Of a DNA stretch of 64,000 bases, positions 24,599 to 32,749 are shown piece after piece; positions within the stretch are counted from its first letter, which is position 1; the number at the start of each line of letters is the position of its first letter. Source of the DNA: Neomoorella stamsii (lineage in GTDB: Bacteria; Bacillota; DSM-521; Neomoorellales; Neomoorellaceae); the NCBI RefSeq assembly GCF_002995805.1, contig NZ_PVXL01000029.1, forward strand, positions 34,055 to 98,054. Direction: 5' to 3'. The notes under the pieces were generated by a model. It did no database searches and was not told the origin of the DNA. It saw nothing but the letters and a program-made list of their open reading frames with translations. The position numbers were made by a program, and so were the translations under genes.

Positions 24599-24649
24599 TC
24601 TATTTTGGCAGCAGAAGACCCTTTAGTTGGTTAAAGATGGAGGGGGAAA

Positions 24650-27600
24650 GTGAAGTATCTCCCTGAAGATTATCCGGACCGCATCCGGTGGTTGCGAGCT
24701 AAACTGGGTTTGAGCCAAAAACGCCTGGCCGAGCTTCTGGGCGTCTCCTTCGCGTCTGTTAATCGCTGGGAGAACGGGCAGGCGCGCCCTAACCGTCTAG
24801 CCTGGAGTCAGATCCTGCGCCTGGGAATAGATGGTCCTGAGAGGTTACGTAAACCGCCACTCACTGATACGGGCGCCGGGATTCAGGCGGCCGGGGCGTT
24901 TCGCGTGGCCGAAGACAAAGCGGCCTACTGGCTGTCCGACGAGCTGCCGGAGCCGCACCTACCGGGCAATACCGACTTCACCGCCCCGCCGGAGATCGTC
25001 CGCCTGGCCGTCGAGGTCGAGCGCCTGACTTATGGCCACCTTTTTAGCCCGGCCTTCGCCACCGAGACTTCGCTAATCGACCCGCTGCCGCACCAGCGCA
25101 TCGCCGTTTACGACCATATGCTTCCCCAGCCCCGGCTGCGTTTTTTGCTGGCTGACGATGCCGGTGCCGGCAAGACCATTATGGCCGGCCTCTACATCCG
25201 CGAGATGCTCACCCGGCGCCTGATCCGGCGCGTCTTGATCGTTCCGCCTGCGGGTCTGGTCGGAAACTGGCAGCGGGAGCTAAGGACCCTTTTCAGCCTG
25301 CCTTTCAAGATAGTTACCGGGACGGACTCCCGCTCCGGCAACCCTTTCACCGGCCCGGGGAGCGATCTGGTGATCGTCAGCGTGGACACCCTCTGCGGGG
25401 CGCCGACTTTCGCGCGCCTCGGCGATCCTGACGTGGAGCCTTACGACCTGGCGGTTTTCGACGAGGCCCACAAGCTCTCGGCCGACCGCAACCCCGACTT
25501 CACCGTGAGAAAAACCGACCGCTACCGCCTTGCCGAAGCGATTGCCGGGGCCGCGGACGATCCCGACTGGATGCTTCCCTGGCGCTGCCACCACCTGCTG
25601 CTGCTTACGGCCACACCCCATATGGGCAAGGACTTTCCTTACTTTTGCCTGTGGCGGCTGCTGGAGCCGGAGGCGCTGGCCACCATGGACGCCTTCAACG
25701 CCTACCCTCCGGAAGCGCGGCGGCGCCACTTTATCCGGCGGACCAAAGAGGAAATGGTGCGTTTTGACGGTACCCCGATCTACCCTAAAAGAGAATCCCA
25801 CACTTTAAGCTACGACCTGGGCCCGGCCGAGCAGTGCCTCTACGACGAGACCACTGCCTATATTCGCACCTATTACAACCGCGCCCGGATTCTCAACCGT
25901 GCGGCGGCGCGGCTGGCCATGAGCATTTTCCAGCGCCGGCTGGCTAGTTCCACCTACGCTTTGCTGCGCTCGCTAGAGCGGCGTCTGGAGAAGCTGGACA
26001 GGCTGATCGAGGACATCCAGAGCGGCCAGCTCACGGAAGAGCAGCTCACCGCCTTCCAACATAAAATCGAGAAAACGCCCGATGTTTTCGACCGGCTGAC
26101 CGCCGACGAAGAGGAGCCGCAGGACGGGCGGGAGCAGAACGAGGTGGCTGAGGACCAGCTTCTAACCGGAGGGGTGGCCACCTCGCTGGCCGAACTGCTG
26201 GCCGAGCGGTTGCAGGTAGAAGACCTGCTCGACCTGGCGCGCCAGGTGCTCGCCTCAGGCGAAGAAGCGAAGTTCGAAAAACTGCGCGAAGTGCTGCAGG
26301 ACGAACGCTTCCGGGAGGAGAAGATCCTGATTTTCACCGAGCACCGGGATACCCTTGATTTCCTGGTCCGGCGCCTGGAAGGCCTGGGTTACGCGGGAAG
26401 GATCGCCTTTATCCACGGTGGTATGGACTACCAGGAGCGCGAGGCGCAGGTGGAGTTCTTTAAGAAGCCGGTGCGGGAGGGCGGCGCTAACTTGATGGTG
26501 GCCACCGATGCCGCCGGGGAGGGGATCAACCTCCAGTTCTGCTGGCTGATGGTCAACTACGACATTCCTTGGAACCCGGCCCGGTTAGAGCAGCGGATGG
26601 GGCGCATCCACCGCTACAAGCAGATGCACGACCCGGTGCTCATCTTCAACTTGGTGGCGGGGAAGACCCGCGAGGGCAAGGTGCTCAAAACGCTACTCGA
26701 AAAACTGGAGCACATCCGGCGTGAGCTCGGTTCGGAGAAGGTCTTCGATGTCATCGGGATGCAGTTCGAAGGGGTATCGCTGAAAGAACTGATCCTGCAG
26801 GCGGTGATGGAGGAGCGGGAAGAGGAGGCTGTCCAGCAGATCGAGGGTCGCCTCGCGCCGGAGCAGTTCAAAGCGCGGCTGGAGCAGCGGGAAAAGCTCC
26901 TCGGCACCGGCGGCGATGTCGCTCTCCAGTTACCTGAACAGCGGGCCAAATTAGAGTGCGAAACACTGCGGCGCCTGTTGCCGGGGTACGTCCGCCGCTT
27001 CATCGAGAAATCGGCGCCGCTTTTACATATTGGTATTGATGGCGATCTGGAAGGCTATTTTTCCTTCAAATCCCTCCAGCCGGGGGCACTCGACCCCTTT
27101 TGGCCCGTCCTGGAAAGCTACGACCCTGCCAGGTGGGAGCGGTTGACCGTTTACAAGCCGGCCGAAGGCGAACCGGCGATTTTCCTGCACCCTGGCGAAC
27201 CGCTCTTCGACCGCTACTGCTCGCTGGTGCGCGGCCGGTTTACGGATCTGGCGCGGAAAGGCGGCGTTTTTGTTGATCCGTATGCCCAGTGCCCCTATTT
27301 TTTCCACCTGGCCCTGGTGCGGGTGGTGCGGCGGGCCGATCCGGCGCTGCCCGCGGTTTATGGCCGGGAAGAACCGGTGGAGGTGCGCCTGGTGGGGCTG
27401 CGGCAAGACGAGACCGGGGAGATCGAAGAGTGCCCGGTGGAGCACCTGATGCTGCTGCGCGGCGCCGAAGGAATCCCCCCGGCGGCCATTCCCCTTGTTG
27501 CCACCGTCACCGCTGCCTGCGCGCAGGCGAAAAACTTCCTTATCGAGCGGGTTGCCGAACCGCTGGCCGCGGCTCGGCGGCAGGCATTGGAGGACACCCT

Positions 27601-28276
27601 GGCCGGGCGGGAGGAGTTTATCTGCCGTGGCTACGCCTACCAGGAAGCGGAACTGGCCTTGAAGCGGGCCCGCCTTGCCGAGCGGGTCGGGGCAGGTGAT
27701 GCGGCGGCTAAGGGGGAACTGACCAAGGTCAAAAAACAGCAGCGGGAGCTCGCTGACCGGAAAGAAAGGTCCCTGGCGGTGCTGCGGCGGGAGCCGGAAC
27801 TGATCGTTCCGGGCAAGATCCAGTTCTTAGCGCACGCCCTGGTGGTGCCATCTACCGATCCGGAGGACAGAAAGCGCTACGACCGGGAGATCGAGCGAAT
27901 TGCCGTCCGGATGGCCCGAGGTTACGAGGAGGAGCGGGGCTTTTCTGTCCAGGACGTTTCATTGCCTGAGCTGGCGCTTGATGCCGGCCTGGAAGCCTAC
28001 CCCGGCTTCGATCTTTTGTCGCGCCACCCCGCGGGCGAGGAGCGGGCCATCGAGGTCAAGGGGCGGGCCAGCATTGGCGACATCGAACTTTCGGAGAACG
28101 AATGGGCGCGGGCCTGCAACCTGCGCCACCGCTATTGGCTCTACGTGGTTTACGACTGCGCCAGCGCCCACCCGCGCCTTTTGCGCGTCCAGGACCCCTT
28201 CGGCAAAATGCTGGCCCGGCGCAAAGGCGGCGTGGTCATCGGCGAACAGGAAATCTTCGCGGCGGCGGAAAAATAA
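24650..28276 (+). CDS. SNF2-family helicase with N-terminal HTH and C-terminal DUF3883-like nuclease domain
   Basis: A 1208-residue protein, first gene of the defence locus. Residues 8-50 form an XRE-type helix-turn-helix (LRAKLGLSQKRLAELLGVS). The superfamily 2 engine follows: Walker A LLADDAGAGKT (about 170), DEAH box (about 271), LLLTATPHMGK, then TDAAGEGINLQ and QRMGRIHRYKQ (about 649) for motifs V and VI. The C-terminus (about 1110-1205) has GFDLLSRHP followed by AIEVKGRA, an Asp...Glu-x-Lys pattern of a PD-(D/E)XK nuclease as in DUF3883. This composition resembles DrmD of class 1 DISARM. GTG start behind GGAGGGGGA. The N-terminal HTH is unusual for such a helicase and may let it autoregulate or read DNA sequence. 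Confidence 0.82.
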   Translation: MKYLPEDYPDRIRWLRAKLGLSQKRLAELLGVSFASVNRWENGQARPNRLAWSQILRLGIDGPERLRKPPLTDTGAGIQAAGAFRVAEDKAAYWLSDELPEPHLPGNTDFTAPPEIVRLAVEVERLTYGHLFSPAFATETSLIDPLPHQRIAVYDHMLPQPRLRFLLADDAGAGKTIMAGLYIREMLTRRLIRRVLIVPPAGLVGNWQRELRTLFSLPFKIVTGTDSRSGNPFTGPGSDLVIVSVDTLCGAPTFARLGDPDVEPYDLAVFDEAHKLSADRNPDFTVRKTDRYRLAEAIAGAADDPDWMLPWRCHHLLLLTATPHMGKDFPYFCLWRLLEPEALATMDAFNAYPPEARRRHFIRRTKEEMVRFDGTPIYPKRESHTLSYDLGPAEQCLYDETTAYIRTYYNRARILNRAAARLAMSIFQRRLASSTYALLRSLERRLEKLDRLIEDIQSGQLTEEQLTAFQHKIEKTPDVFDRLTADEEEPQDGREQNEVAEDQLLTGGVATSLAELLAERLQVEDLLDLARQVLASGEEAKFEKLREVLQDERFREEKILIFTEHRDTLDFLVRRLEGLGYAGRIAFIHGGMDYQEREAQVEFFKKPVREGGANLMVATDAAGEGINLQFCWLMVNYDIPWNPARLEQRMGRIHRYKQMHDPVLIFNLVAGKTREGKVLKTLLEKLEHIRRELGSEKVFDVIGMQFEGVSLKELILQAVMEEREEEAVQQIEGRLAPEQFKARLEQREKLLGTGGDVALQLPEQRAKLECETLRRLLPGYVRRFIEKSAPLLHIGIDGDLEGYFSFKSLQPGALDPFWPVLESYDPARWERLTVYKPAEGEPAIFLHPGEPLFDRYCSLVRGRFTDLARKGGVFVDPYAQCPYFFHLALVRVVRRADPALPAVYGREEPVEVRLVGLRQDETGEIEECPVEHLMLLRGAEGIPPAAIPLVATVTAACAQAKNFLIERVAEPLAAARRQALEDTLAGREEFICRGYAYQEAELALKRARLAERVGAGDAAAKGELTKVKKQQRELADRKERSLAVLRREPELIVPGKIQFLAHALVVPSTDPEDRKRYDREIERIAVRMARGYEEERGFSVQDVSLPELALDAGLEAYPGFDLLSRHPAGEERAIEVKGRASIGDIELSENEWARACNLRHRYWLYVVYDCASAHPRLLRVQDPFGKMLARRKGGVVIGEQEIFAAAEK

Positions 28277-28296
28277 GTCTAATGGAGGGAGATAAC

Positions 28297-28992
28297 GTGG
28301 TTGAAGGAAACGAAAAGCGGGTGACGTATCCGAGTATTCCTGTGCGTAATTGGTGGGACTTGCGACGTAAGTTTATCCAAGCGCCTCCGCGTCAAGTTAC
28401 GCCGGGCTACCTAGCTTCTGTCTTGGGCATATCTGAGGCAGCTGGGAAAAACCTCATTCCTCCTTTAAGGGCAGTTGGTTTTATTGACGACGAGGGTAAG
28501 CCGACACCCCTTGCTAATGATTGGCGGAGCGAAGAGCATTACCCGGATGTTTGCAAAACAATTCGCGAAAACATTTATCCTCCAGAGTTGCTTGACGCGT
28601 TCCCTGGACCGAATCCTGATAGGGACGCGGTTGTAAGCTGGTTTTCCCGCAGCACAGGAACTGGAGAGGTAGCTGCAAAGAAGATGGCAGCATTTTATCT
28701 CCTTTTGTGTGAGGCAGACCCAAGTGCTCAAGATGCTGTTGTTGCTAAGGCACAAAGTGGTAGAAAGGTCAAATTAAGAAAAAAAACAACAACTAGTGAG
28801 TTAATAGCAGATAATAAACCGAATGATTATGCGCCCCCTGAAGACCTGAAGGTATATTCTGGATCTGGAGTCAAACTACCAAGTGTCCATATTGACATTC
28901 AGATCCATATTGCCGCCGACGCTAGGCCTGAGCAGATTGATCAGATTTTTGCTAGCATGGCAAAACACTTATATGGGAGACATAGCGAATGA
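28297..28992 (+). CDS. DUF5343-family protein of the defence locus
   Basis: A 231-residue protein. The start YPSIPVRNWWDLRRKFIQAP, then LGISEAAGKNLIPPLRAVGF, and EGKPTPLANDWR match DUF5343 proteins, which have a winged-helix look and are found in defence neighbourhoods; no enzymatic motif is visible. The frame opens earlier (from 28102, inside the helicase, and an ATG at 28282), but the GGAGGGAG ribosome site fits the GTG at 28297. It overlaps the next gene by four bases. Base composition is clearly more AT-rich than the helicase and methylase genes on either side (the 60 bases from 28801 hold 23 G+C), so it was probably acquired separately. Confidence 0.7.
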   Translation: MVEGNEKRVTYPSIPVRNWWDLRRKFIQAPPRQVTPGYLASVLGISEAAGKNLIPPLRAVGFIDDEGKPTPLANDWRSEEHYPDVCKTIRENIYPPELLDAFPGPNPDRDAVVSWFSRSTGTGEVAAKKMAAFYLLLCEADPSAQDAVVAKAQSGRKVKLRKKTTTSELIADNKPNDYAPPEDLKVYSGSGVKLPSVHIDIQIHIAADARPEQIDQIFASMAKHLYGRHSE

Positions 28993-29492
28993 GGGTTGCT
29001 GCTTTTCGCATGATGTTGTCCCGAGCAGCGGCTGTGCAGAGCCTAGTTGATGAACTGGGTCTCCGGCTAAAACCGGAAGCTGATGTAACTTCACTTTACG
29101 ATAATCTAATCACAGATGAGACTTTAAGAGAGGCAACAAGACAAGTTTTTCTAGATGGGCACTTTGCTTTGGCCGTCGAAGAGGCCTATAAGTGCCTAAA
29201 TAATGTAGTCAAGCACAAGTCTGGCTTTACAACCGATGGAGCTAAGCTAATGAACGCGGTTTTTAGCCCTGAAAAACCACGATTAAAGATAAATGAGTTA
29301 AAAACTCAATCGCAGAAAGATCAGCAGCAGGGTTACATGCAAATATTGGCAGGTTGTATGGTTGGGATTCGAAATCCTCGGGCTCACGAACACAGATACA
29401 TGGATGAGCCATTTATTGCCTTAGAAATGTTAGTATGGGCAAATCATTTAATCCGGATAGTGAAAACGTCTAAGCGAACACGGAGGAAGTGA
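28989..29492 (+). CDS. TIGR02391 (Ymh) family protein with HEPN-like motif
   Basis: A 167-residue protein. The part LDGHFALAVEEAYKCLNNVV to the end matches the TIGR02391/Hypoth_Ymh domain seen in defence and abortive-infection contexts. Its GIRNPRAHEHRYMD contains R-N-P-R-A-H, an Rx4H arrangement like the catalytic motif of HEPN RNases, so an RNase or abortive-infection role is a reasonable inference. It overlaps the DUF5343 gene (ATGA) and shares that gene's AT-rich composition, so the two form a module inserted between helicase and methylase. Confidence 0.7.
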   Translation: MRVAAFRMMLSRAAAVQSLVDELGLRLKPEADVTSLYDNLITDETLREATRQVFLDGHFALAVEEAYKCLNNVVKHKSGFTTDGAKLMNAVFSPEKPRLKINELKTQSQKDQQQGYMQILAGCMVGIRNPRAHEHRYMDEPFIALEMLVWANHLIRIVKTSKRTRRK

Positions 29493-29494
29493 TC

Positions 29495-32400
29495 GTGAGT
29501 AATGACTTCCCGCGGCTTATCGAGCTGGCTTTTCCGCTGAAGCAGGCTTCGCTGGACTCGGTGCATGAGAAGAACGTACGGCACGGGCATATTTCCACCC
29601 TGCATATCTGGCCGGCGCGGCGCCCGTTAGCGGCCTGCCGGGCGGCGCTGATCGCCACGCTCTTGCCCGATCCCGGCACGCCAGAGGAGCGCCGGCGGAT
29701 TCTGGAGAAACTGGCGGGCCGGGTAGTGCGGAAAGTGGAGAAGAAGAAACTGCCCGGCGGCCGGGTCATCGAGCGTATCCGGGAGGAGACCGAGGGCGGC
29801 ATCCTGCACTGGGGGCGGGAGAACGGCCCGGCGCTGGAATGGGTCCGCGAAGAGATCAGAAAGGCTTACGGTGGCCGGGCACCCAGGGTGCTGGACCCCT
29901 TCGCCGGGGGCGGGTCGATACCGCTGGAGGCGATGCGGCTCGGCTGCGAGGTGACCGCCATTGACATCAACCCGGTGGCCTGGTTCATCCTCAAGTGCAC
30001 CCTGGAATACCCGCAGAAACTAGCCGGTAAGACCAGGCCGCTACCGGAGTTTATCCTAACCAATGAAGAATTCATGGAGCAGTTTTATAAGGCCCACCCT
30101 GAGATAGCGGGTAAGGGGCGGCCCCAGAAGAGACAAATGGAGTTTGAATTTCTTTTCCCAACCTCTGACCTCCAATCTCCAACCTCTAATTTAGCCTGGC
30201 ACGTGCGCGCCTGGGGGAGATGGGTGCTGGCGCGGGCCCGCCGGGACCTGGCGCGCCTCTACCCGACCTACGCCGACTTTGAGCCGCTGCAGCTGGACGG
30301 GCGTCCTTTTGAGAAGCGCACGTCCAGGCTGGTACCGCTTAAAGAGGACGGCTCGCTCGACCTTGAGGCTCTAAACGCCGAGTTTAAGGAGGAGTACCTT
30401 CGGGACCCGCGTAACCCCCGGTGGGTGTCCAAACCCACGGTAGCCTACCTCTGGGCACGGACGGTAGAGTGCAAGAACTGCCGGGCGACGATTCCCCTGC
30501 TCAAGACGCGCTGGCTCTGCAAGAAAGATAAAAAGCGCGTGGTGCTTACCATGGAGCCGAACCCGGATAAAACCGGCGTTGTTTTCGGCGTCCAGAAGGA
30601 TGTGCCGGTGGTCGGCGGCAACGCGGCGCAGAGGCAGGAACACGACCGGAAAATCGGCGCCGGCACCATGTCTCGCTCCGGCGCCACCTGCCCCTGCTGC
30701 GGGACGATTATGACCATGGAGGACATCCGCCTGGAAGGGCAGGCCGGGCGGTTAGGGGCGGTGATGACCGCTGTGGTGGTGGACGGGCCGAAGGGCAAAG
30801 AGTATCGCCTGCCAGCGGTGGAGGAGGTCCGTGTAGCGCAGGAAGCGGAGAAGGAGCTGGCGCGGGTCTTTGCGGAGATTCCCTTTAGGCTGCCGGAGGA
30901 GCCTATTATGGAAGATGCTAAGCGGAATACATGGTGCGTGCAGTATGGCTTAGACAAGTTTTACAAGCTCTTCACCCCCCGCCAGCTTTTAGCCCTGGGC
31001 ACCTTTGTTAAACACACCCGCGCCGCCCGCATTGCTATGCGGGCGGCTGGTTACCCGCCCGAGTGGGTGGAGGCGGTGGGGGCGTATTTGGCGCAGGCGT
31101 TAGATTTTGTGGCGAACCGAAATAGTACGGTGTCTTCGTGGACACTTACGAGAGAAACAACCCGTGGCACCTTTGCGAGATTTGCCCTACCAATTGTGTG
31201 GGATTTTGCTGAAGCAAACCCGTCTGAAGAAGCTTCCGGTGGTTATCCAGGGGCGATTGAATGGGTAAGTCGTTATATAGACCACGTATTGGGTTTTGGA
31301 CAAGAAAGTCAATTCATGAGAGCCTTCCAGAAAACAGCTACAGGAGAATTGGATGGTTTTTGGGACCTCATCGTCACCGACCCCCCTTACTATGACGCCA
31401 TCGGCTATGCTGTCTTAATGGATTTCTTCTATGTCTGGCTGCGGCGGACGCTCCACGGTCTTTCCCCAGAGATAGACGAGGTCTTCCGGGAGCAGCTTTC
31501 GCCCAAGTGGGATCACGATAAGAACGACGGCGAGCTGATTGACGACGCTAGCCGCTTTGGCGGCGACCGGCAGCAATCCAAGGCGGCCTATGAAGAGGGG
31601 ATGTTCCACGCCTTCCAGGCCTGCTACCGGGCGCTGAAACCCGAAGGGCGGCTGGTCATCGTCTTCGCTCACAAGCACCCGGACGCCTGGGAGACCCTGG
31701 TTTCGGCCATCATCCGGGCCGGGTTTGTCGTGGACGCGAGCTGGCCCATCCAGACGGAGATGGGCAACCGCACCCGCGCCCTCTCTTCGGCGGCGCTTGC
31801 CTCCTCCGTATGGCTCGTCTGCAAAAAGCGCCCGGAAACCGCCCGGCCCGGCTGGGACAACCGGGTGCTGGAGGAGATGCGGGAGAAGATCCACGCCCGG
31901 CTGCGGGAGTTCTGGGACGCCGGCATCCGGGGGCCCGACTTCGTCTGGGCGGCCACCGGCCCGGCGTTAGAGGCCTACAGCAAGCACCCGGTGGTGAAAA
32001 AGGCCAACGAGCCCGGCCAGGTGATGACCGTTTCCGAGTTCCTGCGGGCGGTCCGTCGCCTGGTGGTGGACTTCGTCGTGGGCCGGGTGCTCTCCCACAA
32101 CGAGGGCGCGGAAGGCGCTAGCGGTTTGGACGACGTAACTACCTACTACCTTTTGCACCGCCACGACTTCGGTTTTGAGGACGTTCCGGCCGGGGCCTGC
32201 ATCCTCTACGCCGTCTCCTGCGGCCTCTCGGACCGAGAGCTCGCCGATCAGTACGATCTCCTGGTGCGTACCGGCGGTCAGGAGCAGGACGAAGAAGAGG
32301 ATGAAGAAGCCGGGGAAGAAGACGAGATCAGGGAAGGCACCGGCAGCAAGGTGCGGCTCAAAACCTGGCAGCAGCGCAAGGGCAAGAAGCTGGGCCTGGA

Positions 32401-32665
32401 CACCGAGGGCCGCCCCGTGCCCCTCATCGACCAGGTGCACCGGCTGATGCATCTCTGGAAAGCGGGTGACGTGGTGAAGGTGGACGAGTACCTGGATAAC
32501 CGCGGCTTGCGCCGCCACCACCTCTTCCACCAGCTCCTCCAGGCCCTGATCGAACTAGCCCCACCCGGCAGCAACGAACGCTCGCTACTGGAGAGCATCA
32601 GCAACCACGTGGCAGCGCGAGGATTAGCTCTTGAGAAGCAACCGGAACTGTTTCCGGAAGATTAA
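29495..32665 (+). CDS. DUF1156 DNA methyltransferase (adenine-specific type) with zinc ribbon
   Basis: A 1056-residue methylase. The N-terminus holds DUF1156: SLDSVHEKNVRHGHISTLHI and WPARRPLAACRAALIA. The SAM-binding motif is VLDPFAGGGSIPLEAMRLGC (about 130), and the catalytic motif is VTDPPYYDAIGYA (about 627). Between them lie CKNC and CPCC, a probable zinc ribbon. An acidic linker with QEQDEEEDEEAGEEDE lies near 930. GTG start at 29495 behind GGAGGA; the alternative at 29489 is too close to that site. The patch 31110-31360 is notably AT-rich. The enzyme probably marks host DNA so that the helicase and ATPase act only on foreign DNA. Confidence 0.83.
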   Translation: MSNDFPRLIELAFPLKQASLDSVHEKNVRHGHISTLHIWPARRPLAACRAALIATLLPDPGTPEERRRILEKLAGRVVRKVEKKKLPGGRVIERIREETEGGILHWGRENGPALEWVREEIRKAYGGRAPRVLDPFAGGGSIPLEAMRLGCEVTAIDINPVAWFILKCTLEYPQKLAGKTRPLPEFILTNEEFMEQFYKAHPEIAGKGRPQKRQMEFEFLFPTSDLQSPTSNLAWHVRAWGRWVLARARRDLARLYPTYADFEPLQLDGRPFEKRTSRLVPLKEDGSLDLEALNAEFKEEYLRDPRNPRWVSKPTVAYLWARTVECKNCRATIPLLKTRWLCKKDKKRVVLTMEPNPDKTGVVFGVQKDVPVVGGNAAQRQEHDRKIGAGTMSRSGATCPCCGTIMTMEDIRLEGQAGRLGAVMTAVVVDGPKGKEYRLPAVEEVRVAQEAEKELARVFAEIPFRLPEEPIMEDAKRNTWCVQYGLDKFYKLFTPRQLLALGTFVKHTRAARIAMRAAGYPPEWVEAVGAYLAQALDFVANRNSTVSSWTLTRETTRGTFARFALPIVWDFAEANPSEEASGGYPGAIEWVSRYIDHVLGFGQESQFMRAFQKTATGELDGFWDLIVTDPPYYDAIGYAVLMDFFYVWLRRTLHGLSPEIDEVFREQLSPKWDHDKNDGELIDDASRFGGDRQQSKAAYEEGMFHAFQACYRALKPEGRLVIVFAHKHPDAWETLVSAIIRAGFVVDASWPIQTEMGNRTRALSSAALASSVWLVCKKRPETARPGWDNRVLEEMREKIHARLREFWDAGIRGPDFVWAATGPALEAYSKHPVVKKANEPGQVMTVSEFLRAVRRLVVDFVVGRVLSHNEGAEGASGLDDVTTYYLLHRHDFGFEDVPAGACILYAVSCGLSDRELADQYDLLVRTGGQEQDEEEDEEAGEEDEIREGTGSKVRLKTWQQRKGKKLGLDTEGRPVPLIDQVHRLMHLWKAGDVVKVDEYLDNRGLRRHHLFHQLLQALIELAPPGSNERSLLESISNHVAARGLALEKQPELFPED

Positions 32666-32749
32666 TTATCCGTTTAGCGACGAGCACATTAATTTTGCTA
32701 GACTGGAAAACCAATCGGCGAGCAACTTGATTTTAGGAGATGGATAGCC

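Noticed and set aside
30160..30187. CRISPR-like array in the methylase gene
   Set aside because: The units are 7-base tandem repeats without spacers, inside an open frame.
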